A stretch of DNA of 18,523 nt, taken from assembly GCA_005880805.1 (NCBI GenBank), contig VBFZ01000041.1, positions 19,476 to 37,998 of the forward strand, in the 5' to 3' direction. The notes under the pieces were generated by a model. The model saw only the letters and a list, made by a program, of their open reading frames with translations. It did no database searches and was not told the DNA's origin. Of this stretch, positions 1 through 7,299 are shown in pieces. The stretch's first letter is position 1. Each line of letters begins with the position of its first letter. The position numbers and the translations under genes are program-made. The DNA comes from Chloroflexota bacterium (lineage in GTDB: Bacteria > Chloroflexota > Limnocylindria > Limnocylindrales > CSP1-4).

Positions 1-156
1 GTGTCGTCGGAGGACGGGATGACGGCGGACTGGGCGAAGCTGCCCTACGAGGTCCTTGCCCGCATCTCGTCGCGCATCGTCAACGAGGTCCCGGGCGTGA
101 ATCGCGTCGTCTACGACATCTCGTCCAAGCCGCCCGCGACCATCGAGTGGGAGTAA
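1..156 (+). CDS. guaA: GMP synthase (glutamine-hydrolysing), C-terminal end, partial
   Basis: The frame is open from the first base and stops at TAA 154-156, giving the last 51 residues of a protein whose start lies outside the window. The sequence includes MTADWAKLPYEVLARIS, then RVVYDISSKPPATIEWE as the very C-terminus. This is the near-invariant end of the GMP synthase dimerisation domain; E. coli GuaA ends almost identically. GuaA converts XMP to GMP using glutamine and ATP in the cytoplasm, the last step of guanine nucleotide synthesis. Only the C-terminal tail is visible, so the amidotransferase and ATP-pyrophosphatase domains cannot be checked. The next gene has its own apparent promoter 45 bases downstream, so guaA is probably the end of its transcription unit, although no stem-loop terminator with a T-run follows. 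The family call is very secure. Confidence 0.95.
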   Translation: MSSEDGMTADWAKLPYEVLARISSRIVNEVPGVNRVVYDISSKPPATIEWE

Positions 157-201
157 CGAACCTAGGACCATTCGGGGGTGCAGTTCGGCACCTCGACACG
201 C

Positions 202-207
202 TAGAGT
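202..207 (+). promoter_or_regulatory. Putative -10 element TAGAGT
   Basis: TAGAGT fits the TANNNT form and ends 7 bases before ATG 215, which places the expected transcription start at or next to the ATG (leaderless). No clear TTGACA-like -35 lies 16-18 bases upstream. No Shine-Dalgarno sequence lies between it and the ATG. Confidence 0.45.
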
Positions 208-214
208 GACCGCG

Positions 215-668
215 ATGGCCGAGGAAGCGATCCCGCAGGACGCGGCGCCAGCCCCTGAATCGAACGCCGCGCGCTGCCCCTGGTGCTCCGCCGAACTTCC
301 CTCGCCGGACGTGACGGAGTGCCCGTCCTGCCTGGCGACGCTGGTCTCGACCGCCGACGCCGCGGTACCCGGTGTCACCGCGATCGACGTCGAGGCGATG
401 CTCCGCAGCGGCCGCGAGCCGGCCCGGCAGCGCGGTCGACGTCCGGCGGGAGATGCTCCGCCTGGAGATCGAAGCCGAGCGCCAGCGCCTGGAAGCCGAG
501 GCCGCGGCAATCGCCGCCGAGGAGCAGCTCACCAACGGCACGCCGCCGGTCGCCGCCGGGGACGGCGGGGCTTCCGAGGAGAACGACGCGGAGCCCGGGG
601 CCGCCGAGGCCGTTGCGGTTCCCGAAGACGAAGCCATCGCCGCGGACGAGGACAAAGCAGACTCCTAA
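215..668 (+). pseudogene. Small zinc-ribbon protein interrupted by an apparent one-base insertion
   Basis: From ATG 215 the frame encodes a CPWC...CPSC zinc ribbon (Cys 21, 24, 36, 39) and continues to LRSGREPA near 424. After that it becomes an arginine-rich, non-protein-like run. The frame one base later gives SAVDVRREMLRLEIEAE, a charged helical stretch, then an acidic tail ending DEDKADS with stop TAA 666-668. Dropping one C from the CCC at 423-425 joins the two halves into a 150-residue protein: ribbon, helix and acidic tail. I infer a single-base insertion, either a real mutation or an assembly or sequencing error; programmed +1 shifting is possible but there is no slippery-site evidence. 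GTG 206 is an in-frame alternative start, but it overlaps the -10-like TAGAGT, so ATG 215 is preferred. The function is unknown; small zinc ribbons often bind nucleic acid or protein partners. Confidence 0.6.
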
Positions 669-730
669 CGGCCCCTGCCGGCCGCCAATGCCGCGGCCGG
701 TCGCGCGAAGCCACCCTCCAGCCCCGACCG

Positions 731-736
731 TATGCT
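731..736 (+). promoter_or_regulatory. Putative -10 element TATGCT
   Basis: TATGCT ends 7 bases before GTG 744, the same spacing seen at the previous gene. The in-frame ATG at 732 lies inside this hexamer, which argues that GTG 744 is the real, leaderless start. No clear -35 is visible. Confidence 0.45.
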
Positions 737-743
737 CACGCCT

Positions 744-1202
744 GTGCCCGAGCGCCTTTCCCGTCCCGGCCCGTCGTTCGCCCGTGAACGTGCCGTCCGC
801 GTGCGGGATCGATCCTTCCGGGCCGGAATGGCACGGCCGACCAGCACGGATGACGGCTGGTGGCTGACCGTGCTGTGGGTGATCGATGACGATGAGGTGA
901 TCAGCTTCCGGGAGGTCGCCCCGCTCGCAGGGCCGCCAGCCGGGCCGCCGTTGTTGCGCCTCGGCCCTTCGTTCGCGGGATCACTCTCGGGCATGATCCT
1001 CGAAGAGAACGGACGGCTTGCGATGCGCCTGAACGTGGTCTCGGCGCCGGATGACGAAGCCCGCCCGTGGCTTGCCCCGCTCGCCATCCGTGCCGCGTTC
1101 CGCTGGGATCCCGTGCGCATCGCCGCGATGAGCGCCAACGAGCTCGCAGATCAGGTCCTGGACGGGTTCGGTCGGTCGGTCGAGGGGCTCACCAGGCCGT
1201 AA
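744..1202 (+). CDS. Hypothetical protein, about 152 residues
   Basis: I do not recognise this protein. It begins with a basic stretch (ERLSRPGPSFARERAVRVRDRSF), then DDGWWLTVLWVIDDDEVISFREV, a Gly/Pro-rich turn, and a C-terminal part ending MSANELADQVLDGFGRSVEGLTR that looks helical. There is no signal peptide, no membrane segment, and no Cys or His cluster. Codon use and residue composition (balanced acidic, hydrophobic and aromatic residues) look like a real cytoplasmic protein rather than a GC-rich shadow frame. GTG 744 is chosen over ATG 732 because 732 falls within the TATGCT -10-like hexamer and no Shine-Dalgarno sequence precedes either codon. With ATG 732 the protein would be four residues longer. 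It stands alone between the broken zinc-ribbon gene and the UPF0182 gene, each with its own putative -10. No function is proposed. Confidence 0.6.
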   Translation: MPERLSRPGPSFARERAVRVRDRSFRAGMARPTSTDDGWWLTVLWVIDDDEVISFREVAPLAGPPAGPPLLRLGPSFAGSLSGMILEENGRLAMRLNVVSAPDDEARPWLAPLAIRAAFRWDPVRIAAMSANELADQVLDGFGRSVEGLTRP

Positions 1203-1244
1203 CTCCCGATGACGGCTCCGGGGGCGGCCGACGCGACACGCTTG

Positions 1245-1250
1245 TAGACT
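1245..1250 (+). promoter_or_regulatory. Putative -10 element TAGACT upstream of the UPF0182 gene
   Basis: TAGACT is followed by CAGGC and then ATG 1263, with 12 bases between the hexamer and the start codon. The same arrangement, with the shared string TAGNCTCAGGC, occurs before mreC (10514-10519). There is no obvious -35 and no Shine-Dalgarno sequence, so a very short leader is likely. Confidence 0.5.
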
Positions 1251-1262
1251 CAGGCAACCGTC

Positions 1263-4200
1263 ATGCCTGACCTGTTCGACGAGATCCGCGACGAGCTGCG
1301 CCGCCGACAGGCGGCCGCGCGAGGCGAGCCGGAGCCCTCAGCGCCGGGGGACGGCGATCAGCCGGACGGCAACGGCGACGCAGATGGCCCCCGGGAACCA
1401 GTCGGTCCGCGACGTGCGGGGCCACCCCGGCAGAGGCGCCGTGTCGGGGTCCCGTCGTTCGGTTTCCGTCGGTTCGGCGTGGCGCTCGTCCTCCTCGCGA
1501 TCTTCCTCCTGCTCGCCCTTGGTGGCTTCGTCCTCGACTTCTGGACCGACGCCATCTGGTACAAGAGCGTCGGCTACGACTCGGTGTTCTGGACGCGCGT
1601 CGGTACGCAGGCCGGGCTGTTCGCCCTGACCCTCGTGATCGTGCTCGTGATCCTGCTGGGCAACCTGTGGCTCGCCGGCCGGCTCTCGCCCCCGCCAGAT
1701 CCGAACCGGCCCAACCCGATTTCCGCCTTCTTCGAGCGGCTCGCCGAAGGTCCCGGCCTCGGCGACCGGTACGAGGACGACGGCCTGCTCGGGGGCTTTC
1801 GGACGGATCCCTTCGGTCGGCCGACGCGTCGCCGACCGGGCCTGACAATCCAGCCACCAGAAATCCCGGACATCACGCCGATCGCGCGGCTGGTGATCGT
1901 GGTCATCGCCGTTCTGATCGCGCTGGGTACCGCCGGCGCCATCGCCGGGCGGTGGGAGACGATCCAGCTGTGGCTGAACCAGGTGCCCTTCAGCCCGAGC
2001 GGCGAAGGTGCCGTCACGGACCCGGTGTTCAACCGTGACATCGGCTTCTACCTGTTCCAGCTTCCCGTGCTGCGACTCTTCCAGTCATTCGCCAACGGCC
2101 TCGTCTTTGCGGCCCTCCTGGTCGCCGGGGTGCGCTACGCCCTCGCGCTCGCCGCGGGTGGCGCGTTCACCACGTCGATGCGCGTGCACCTGGCCGTCCT
2201 CTTCGGCCTCTTCCTCCTGAGCGTCGCCGGCGGCTACCAGCTCGACAAGCTGGAGCTGGTGTACGGCAACCGCGGCCCGGGAATCACGGGCGTCGCCTAC
2301 ACCGACGCGCACGCTCAATTCCTCGCTCTCGACGTCCTCACGTTCATCGCCGGGCTCGCGGCTGCGTTGCTGGTTGCCGGTGCGTTTACCCGCTGGACGT
2401 GGCCGCTGGGGATCGTGCTGATCGGCTGGTTCAGCGCCTCGATCGTGCTCGGCACGCTCTATCCCGAGCTGATCCAGCGCTTCACGGTCGCGCCGAACCA
2501 GCTCGCCCAGGAGTCGCCATACATCACGAACAACATCGCCATGACGCGCCTGGCGTACGGCCTCAACACCTGGACGGGGATCGACTATCGGGGCGAAGGA
2601 ACGCTGACCCAGCAGCAGATCGCTAACGAGCAGGCGACGTTCCAGAACGCCCGGCTGTGGGACTACCGCCCGCTCGGCTCGACGCTGGACCAGATCCAGA
2701 CGATCCGCCAGTACTACGACTTCACGGACGTCGACACCGACCGCTACATGATCGACCAGCAGCTGCGACAGGTGATGCTGTCGGCGCGCGAGCTCGTGCA
2801 GGAGCGCGCCTCCTCGGCCGGCCAGTGGGTGAACCTGCGGATCACCTACACGCACGGGATCGGCGTCGCGATGGTGCCCGTCAACGAGGCGACGACCGAG
2901 GGCCAGCCGCAGCTGTTCATCTCGAACCTGCCGCCCGTGTCCGTCGCCGGAGCGCCCACGATCAGCCAGCCGCGGATCTACTTCGGGGAGCGGCCGAGCA
3001 CGTACGTGATCACCGGCGCGCGTCAGCCCGAGTTCGACTATCCGGTTGGGGGTGCGGAGTCCTCGGGCAGCTCGTCGAGCACGACGACGTGGACCGGAAC
3101 CAGCGGCATCAAGCTCGACACGACGCTCGCGCGGCTGCTGTTCGCGCTGCGGTTCCGCGACCTGGACATGTTCATCAGCGACCAGGTCACGAGCTCCAGC
3201 CAGCTGCTCTTCCATCGCTCCCTGTCCGACCGCCTGCCGCGCATTGCGCCGTTCCTGCGCTACGACAAGGACCCGTACATTGTGGTGCGGGCCGATGGCC
3301 GACTCGCGTACATCCAGGACGCGTACACGATCAGCGACCGCTTCCCGAACGCCAACGTGTTCGATCGCAGCAAGCTGCCCGACGGTTCCGGCCTGGCGGA
3401 CGACGACTTCGACTACATCCGCAACAGCGTGAAGGTCGTCGTCGATGCCTATGACGGCACAACGACGTTCTACGCCGCGGATCCCTCCGACCCGATCCTG
3501 CGCGCGTACGAGCGGGTGTTCCCCCAGCTGTTCAAGCCGCTCGACCAGATGCCCGCCGACCTCCAGGCGCACCTGCGCGTCCCCGAGGAGCTGTTCGACG
3601 TGCAGACCCGGATGTTCGGGACCTACCACGTCCAGGACCCATCGATCTTCTTCCAGGGCAGCGACCGCTGGGAGGTGCCGACCATCGCGCGTCGCGACGT
3701 CGGCCAGCTCCCGGAAGAGGCCTACTACGTCGTCATGCGGCTGCCCGGTGAGCAGAACCCGGAGTTCCTCTTGTTGCGGCCCCTTGTCCCGTCGAGCCGG
3801 CAGAACATGATCGCGTGGGTCGCCGCCCGCCAGGACAGCCCGAACCGCGGGCAGATCCGGGTCTACCAGTTCCCGCGGGACACCACGATCTTCGGGCCGG
3901 GCCAGATCCAGGCGCGGATCGACCAGGACTCCACGATCAGCTCCCAGATCACGCTCTGGAACCAGTCCGGTTCGCAGGTGATCTTCGGGAACCTGATCGT
4001 TGTGCCGGTTCAGGACGCGTTGATCTACCTCGAGCCGATCTACCTCCAGTCGACGGGGGCGAAGTTCCCGGAGTTCAAGAAGATCGTCGTGGCGTCCCCG
4101 ACGCGTGTCGTGTGGGGCGACACGCTGGCCGAAGCTCTGAGCCTGCTCACCAGCGGTGCGCCGCTGCCCTCCCCCAGCCCGGCCGGCTCACCCGGTGCCA

Positions 4201-4436
4201 GTCCCTCGCCGAGTCCTGCTCAGCCGTCGCCGAGCGTCGGCGCGACGCCACCGCCCGGTGACGTTGCCGCACTCATCGCCTACGCCAACGTCCACTTCAA
4301 CCGGGCCCAGGAGGCGCTGCGAAACGGCGACTTCGCGACCTACGGCCAGGAAATCAAGCTCGTCCAGGACGCGCTGCGCCAGCTCGACACGCTGGTGCGC
4401 AGCCCCTCGCCGTCCGGCGCCAGCCCGAGCCCGTGA
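1263..4436 (+). CDS. UPF0182 family (COG1615) large membrane protein
   Basis: This 1057-residue protein matches the length and architecture of UPF0182 proteins of Actinobacteria, Chloroflexota and some cyanobacteria, whose biochemical role is unknown. Residues 1-70 are charged and Gly/Pro-rich. About seven hydrophobic helices follow near 71-93, 115-140, 207-228, 262-298, 305-325, 350-373 and 380-400. After them comes a roughly 560-residue domain, probably outside the membrane, with family-like stretches such as YITNNIAMTRLAYGL and YVVMRLPGEQNPEF. Near 963-995 there is a Ser/Pro-rich linker (PSPSPAGSPGASPSPSPAQP), then a helical tail (YANVHFNRAQEALRNGDF) and a second short Ser/Pro end. ATG 1263 is chosen because it follows the TAGACT element closely and gives a plausible N-terminus (MPDLFDEIRDELRRR). 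The stop codon overlaps the GTG of the next gene (GTGA), implying translational coupling. The family call is secure; the function is not known. Confidence 0.9.
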   Translation: MPDLFDEIRDELRRRQAAARGEPEPSAPGDGDQPDGNGDADGPREPVGPRRAGPPRQRRRVGVPSFGFRRFGVALVLLAIFLLLALGGFVLDFWTDAIWYKSVGYDSVFWTRVGTQAGLFALTLVIVLVILLGNLWLAGRLSPPPDPNRPNPISAFFERLAEGPGLGDRYEDDGLLGGFRTDPFGRPTRRRPGLTIQPPEIPDITPIARLVIVVIAVLIALGTAGAIAGRWETIQLWLNQVPFSPSGEGAVTDPVFNRDIGFYLFQLPVLRLFQSFANGLVFAALLVAGVRYALALAAGGAFTTSMRVHLAVLFGLFLLSVAGGYQLDKLELVYGNRGPGITGVAYTDAHAQFLALDVLTFIAGLAAALLVAGAFTRWTWPLGIVLIGWFSASIVLGTLYPELIQRFTVAPNQLAQESPYITNNIAMTRLAYGLNTWTGIDYRGEGTLTQQQIANEQATFQNARLWDYRPLGSTLDQIQTIRQYYDFTDVDTDRYMIDQQLRQVMLSARELVQERASSAGQWVNLRITYTHGIGVAMVPVNEATTEGQPQLFISNLPPVSVAGAPTISQPRIYFGERPSTYVITGARQPEFDYPVGGAESSGSSSSTTTWTGTSGIKLDTTLARLLFALRFRDLDMFISDQVTSSSQLLFHRSLSDRLPRIAPFLRYDKDPYIVVRADGRLAYIQDAYTISDRFPNANVFDRSKLPDGSGLADDDFDYIRNSVKVVVDAYDGTTTFYAADPSDPILRAYERVFPQLFKPLDQMPADLQAHLRVPEELFDVQTRMFGTYHVQDPSIFFQGSDRWEVPTIARRDVGQLPEEAYYVVMRLPGEQNPEFLLLRPLVPSSRQNMIAWVAARQDSPNRGQIRVYQFPRDTTIFGPGQIQARIDQDSTISSQITLWNQSGSQVIFGNLIVVPVQDALIYLEPIYLQSTGAKFPEFKKIVVASPTRVVWGDTLAEALSLLTSGAPLPSPSPAGSPGASPSPSPAQPSPSVGATPPPGDVAALIAYANVHFNRAQEALRNGDFATYGQEIKLVQDALRQLDTLVRSPSPSGASPSP

Positions 4437-5401
4437 CCACCGCCAATCCCGCGATGCATACGTCCGGTTTCGAAGGCCGGCCCGTCCGGGGCTGGCGGCT
4501 GGTCGTCGAAGGCCTGACTGTCGTCGTGCTCGAGCAGCCGAGGCTGTGGCTCATGGGTTTGGCGGGCTTCCTCGCGCGCGGCGGCGTGATCGTCTTCGCC
4601 CTCCCGATCGTCGTGCTGCCGAGTGCCGTCGGCATCGCCAACTTCTTCGGGCCGACGTCCGTGACCGCTGCCGGCCCTGCGGCGAGGCTCGTCGCGCTGT
4701 TCGCCGTGGCTGCCGTCGGTGCGGCCGCGTGGCTCGCGCTGGCGGTCGTCGTCGGCTCCGTGGTCGATCGGGCGATGATCGGCGCCCACCTCCAGGCGAT
4801 GGGGTCGTCGGTCAGCGAGGGCGCGTCGGGCCGGCTCGTCGATCTTGTCGTGATTCGCCTCGCGCTGCTCATGCCGCTGGCGTTCGCGGTCGCGTGGGCG
4901 AGCGGCCGGGTCGTGGAGGCCGCGTACCAGGAGCTGATTCTGCCGTCGAACCTGTCGACGGCACTTGTCGTACGGGTCCTGCTGCGCGCGGCCGATGCCG
5001 TTGCCGTCCTGGGAGTCATCTGGGTCGTGTGCGAGACCGTCGCCGCGATGGCCGTCCGGAGGTCGGTGATCGATGGGTCCGGGCTGCTCGCGGCGCTCCG
5101 CGACGCCCTGCGTCACCTCCTTCGACACCCGGCATCGACGCTCGGGACGACCCTCCTGTCGGTGCTCGTCAGCGTCCTTGGACTCGTGCCCGTGGCCTTT
5201 GCGCTGAGCGCCAGTTGGTCGGCTCTCCGGACCGCGCTTCTCGAGGACGGGCGGCCGCCGACCGTGGTCCTGGCGCTGGTCGGCTTCCTCGCCGTCTGGC
5301 TCGGGGGCCTGCTCGTCGCGGGGGTCCTGGCGGCATGGAGAAGTGCTGTCTGGACGGGAGAGATGGCCCGGTTCGACATCGCCCGATCGGGGGATAGGTA
5401 G
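4433..5401 (+). CDS. Multi-pass membrane protein of unknown function
   Basis: The 322-residue protein starts at GTG 4433, which shares GTGA with the UPF0182 stop. The two are therefore almost certainly co-translated. About six hydrophobic segments are visible near residues 36-66, 84-110, 137-157, 178-207, 236-260 and 277-302, with a short charged N-terminus and a soluble C-terminal tail (EMARFDIARSGDR). I see no catalytic motif, no Walker motif and no conserved Cys or His set. The arrangement, with amphipathic stretches before the helices and a DALRHLLRHPASTLG segment, recalls bacterial DUF-type integral membrane proteins that lack an assigned role, but I cannot name a family. Because it is coupled to UPF0182 it may act with that protein in the membrane; this is inference only. 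Confidence 0.8.
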   Translation: MTTANPAMHTSGFEGRPVRGWRLVVEGLTVVVLEQPRLWLMGLAGFLARGGVIVFALPIVVLPSAVGIANFFGPTSVTAAGPAARLVALFAVAAVGAAAWLALAVVVGSVVDRAMIGAHLQAMGSSVSEGASGRLVDLVVIRLALLMPLAFAVAWASGRVVEAAYQELILPSNLSTALVVRVLLRAADAVAVLGVIWVVCETVAAMAVRRSVIDGSGLLAALRDALRHLLRHPASTLGTTLLSVLVSVLGLVPVAFALSASWSALRTALLEDGRPPTVVLALVGFLAVWLGGLLVAGVLAAWRSAVWTGEMARFDIARSGDR

Positions 5402-5425
5402 CCCCGACCCCCCGCTGCCAAGCTG

Positions 5426-5462
5426 TACCTTCCAGCGCCGCGCCTTGCGATGCCGGCTGGAA
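5426..5462 (+). promoter_or_regulatory. Possible -10 (TACCTT) overlapped by an inverted repeat
   Basis: TACCTT (5426-5431) fits TANNNT. An exact 7-base inverted repeat, TTCCAGC (5430-5436) and GCTGGAA (5456-5462), overlaps its end and reaches past the expected transcription start. It could be an operator or a hairpin at the 5' end of the message for the gene at 5497. The evidence is weak and by eye only. Confidence 0.25.
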
Positions 5463-5496
5463 CCGGTCGAGGCGGAGAGGTCTGAGGAAAAGCTCA

Positions 5497-6528
5497 ATGG
5501 CGAAGCCACTGCTCTGCCCGGCGTGCGGGGTCGAAGTCACCGCAGGCCGGCTGTCGTGTCAGGAGTGCGGTTCGCTCCTCGCCGCGGTGGTCGATGCCCG
5601 TCCTCAGGCTCGGCGACCGACGCCGCCCCGGGATCTTCCCGCGGTCCCGTCCACTGCTCGTACCTCCGGCCTCGCTCCGAGCGGCGAGCCGCGTCGCCAG
5701 CGCGCAGCCCCGAAACCTCCGGAACGAGCAGCGAGGACACCACGGGCGGGAGCCCGCAACGGCGGGCCGTTGCCGGCCATGGGCGCGGCTACGGCATCCG
5801 GGGCTGCCTCGCAGCGAGCCGGCCTGCCCGCGGGTCTTGCGCCTGCGGATGGCGCCGTTTTCGTCGCGCCGCCGCTGCCGGTGCTCAGAGGCTGGTCCGC
5901 GCTGCCGCCGGCCGGCCCTCCGATGCCCGCTTCTGCAACGTTCGAGCCTGGCGTTCCGTTTGCCGCGGTCGGCGCCGGAGATGCCATGGCGGGCAACGGG
6001 GCGCCCGCCCCCGGGGCGTTGAACGCCCCGACCGGTGGCCCGGCCAGTGCCGGACCGAAACCCGGCAAGGCCTCCTTGTGGGCCGATCTCCCGCTCGACG
6101 CTCCGAACGATCTCCCCGGCTGGTTCGTCGCCATTGGTGGCGCGATCGCGGCGTTCAGCTTCCTGCTGCCATGGGCGGCTCGGGGCCGCACGTTGATCGG
6201 CGACACGACGCTCGAGCTGAACCCCGGCTATATCGACAGCTGGGGCCTGGCGGTGCCCACGTCCGTGCTGCTCGTGGGTCTCGCGCTGGCTCTGTTCGCG
6301 CTCGCCGTCTGGCCGAACCGGATCCCGCGCTGGATCGCCTGCGGCATCCTGCCGATTCTGGGTGGCGGTTTGTTCGCTGGAATCGCGTGGACCTATGCCA
6401 GCGCGTCGAGCGCGTTCGGCGGCGGCGTCGGCCTCTCTGCCCTGCTCCTTGGAGCGGGATTCCTCGTCGCCGGTGGCGTCCTGGAAGTCCGTCCGCGGCG
6501 TCACGAGCCACCGCAGTCAGGCGTCTAG
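5497..6528 (+). CDS. Zinc-ribbon and four-helix membrane protein, unknown function
   Basis: The 343-residue protein begins MAKPLLCPACGVEV, with a zinc-ribbon set Cys 7, 10, 21, 24 (CPAC...CQEC). Residues about 30-200 form a low-complexity Pro/Ala/Gly/Arg linker. From about 208 the protein becomes hydrophobic (GWFVAIGGAIAAFSFLLPWA, then three further helices at about 250-270, 278-298 and 305-325) and ends in a short polar tail. The layout suggests a cytoplasmic zinc ribbon tethered by a flexible linker to a membrane domain. ATG 5497 is preceded by TGAGGAAA (5483-5490) at good Shine-Dalgarno spacing, unlike several neighbours that lack one. It is the first of two consecutive zinc-ribbon membrane proteins. 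No enzymatic motif is visible, and a sensor or assembly role is conjecture. Confidence 0.8.
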   Translation: MAKPLLCPACGVEVTAGRLSCQECGSLLAAVVDARPQARRPTPPRDLPAVPSTARTSGLAPSGEPRRQRAAPKPPERAARTPRAGARNGGPLPAMGAATASGAASQRAGLPAGLAPADGAVFVAPPLPVLRGWSALPPAGPPMPASATFEPGVPFAAVGAGDAMAGNGAPAPGALNAPTGGPASAGPKPGKASLWADLPLDAPNDLPGWFVAIGGAIAAFSFLLPWAARGRTLIGDTTLELNPGYIDSWGLAVPTSVLLVGLALALFALAVWPNRIPRWIACGILPILGGGLFAGIAWTYASASSAFGGGVGLSALLLGAGFLVAGGVLEVRPRRHEPPQSGV

Positions 6529-6546
6529 CGGCCCGTTCGCCCCTGA

Positions 6547-6552
6547 TACACT
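6547..6552 (+). promoter_or_regulatory. Putative -10 element TACACT (within TGATACACT)
   Basis: TACACT lies 84 bases before ATG 6637, which would give a leader of roughly 78 bases. A TG sits just upstream (TGATACACT). The leader contains the hairpin at 6571-6591. No clear -35 is visible. Confidence 0.4.
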
Positions 6553-6570
6553 GCGCCGGACGTCGCGCCG

Positions 6571-6591
6571 GCCCCGCCCATCATACGGGGC
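6571..6591 (+). repeat. Inverted repeat (5' leader hairpin)
   Basis: GCCCCG (6571-6576) and CGGGGC (6586-6591) are exactly complementary with a 9-base loop. The pair lies between the TACACT element and the AGGAGG (6616-6621) before the gene at 6637. There is no T-run, so it is not a canonical terminator for the upstream gene. It could shape the leader. Confidence 0.35.
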
Positions 6592-6636
6592 GAGCCACTT
6601 GCTCAGCCCCGAACCAGGAGGCTCCGCACAGGGCGC

Positions 6637-7299
6637 ATGGACCAGATCCTCCAGACGATCGGCAAAGCCTTCGGCGATGTGGTCAACAACCCATACGTTC
6701 AGCTGGCGGCGGAGGCGATCGCGGTCTACTTCGTCGTCCTCTGGCTGGCGGCCGCGTACTGGGCCTTCCGCGACATGCAGCTGCGGGCGGAGAACCCCCT
6801 CGTCCCCTATCTCGCGGCGAGATTCATCATCGTTTCGACCCCGCTCCTGTTTCCAGCCGCGGTGTTCGTGTACCGGATCGTTCGACCCCAGGAGAAGGTT
6901 GGCGAGGTGTACGAGCGGACACTGGCCGAGGAGGCACTCCTCGCCGAGGTAGAGGCGGTCAAGACGTGTCCCACGTGCGCACGCCGCGTGCACGACGAAT
7001 GGATCATCTGCCCGACCTGCCGGACGCGGTTGAATCGCGTGTGCCCGAACTGCAGCCGTCTCGTCGGGCTTGACTGGTCGCTTTGCGCTTGGTGCGGCAA
7101 GGACTTCGAGCGGCGCGAGGTCGCGGCGGCCGGGCTGGCGCAGATTCCGGGAGGACGTGACGCCGTCCGCGAGCCCCTTCCCGCGGAAGCGACGGCGGTG
7201 GCATCCGCAGGACGAACCTCGCTTCGCGGAACAGGGTCGCGGGGCGGCAGCCGTGCGATGCCTCCCCGCCCGACGACAGACCCGCTTCCGGAGCGTTGA
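6637..7299 (+). CDS. Membrane-anchored double zinc-ribbon protein
   Basis: The 220-residue protein has two hydrophobic segments (about residues 24-45 and 58-79) followed by a helical linker rich in Glu. Two complete treble-Cys ribbons come next: Cys 111/114 with 125/128 (CPTC...CPTC) and Cys 136/139 with 150/153 (CPNC...CAWC). This spacing is that of double zinc ribbons (DZR/DZANK-type). The C-terminal 60 residues are low complexity (Gly, Arg, Ala, Pro). The ribbons probably face the cytoplasm. AGGAGG (6616-6621) lies 15 bases before ATG 6637, longer than optimal, but no closer in-frame start exists. The stop TGA overlaps a TTG start of the next gene (TTGA). Double zinc ribbons usually mediate protein or nucleic-acid contacts; the specific role here is unknown. 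Confidence 0.82.
   Translation: MDQILQTIGKAFGDVVNNPYVQLAAEAIAVYFVVLWLAAAYWAFRDMQLRAENPLVPYLAARFIIVSTPLLFPAAVFVYRIVRPQEKVGEVYERTLAEEALLAEVEAVKTCPTCARRVHDEWIICPTCRTRLNRVCPNCSRLVGLDWSLCAWCGKDFERREVAAAGLAQIPGGRDAVREPLPAEATAVASAGRTSLRGTGSRGGSRAMPPRPTTDPLPER

Noticed and set aside
423..425. Programmed +1 frameshift in the zinc-ribbon gene
   Set aside because: There is no slow stop codon or recognised slippery context at the junction. A mutation or sequence error is simpler.
2085..3629. Long open frame on the - strand (514 codons) inside the UPF0182 gene
   Set aside because: It is rich in Arg, Asp, Val and His with no recognisable domain and lies wholly opposite a well-supported family gene. Such frames are common in GC-rich DNA.
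4340..5509. Open frame on the - strand, 389 codons
   Set aside because: Composition is extreme (Arg, Asp, His, Gly, Pro) and it lies opposite a hydrophobic membrane-protein gene coupled to UPF0182.
5343..7073. Open frame on the + strand, 576 codons, crossing two genes
   Set aside because: Arg/Gly/Ser-rich without domains. It spans the zinc-ribbon genes, which have clear Cys motifs in another frame.
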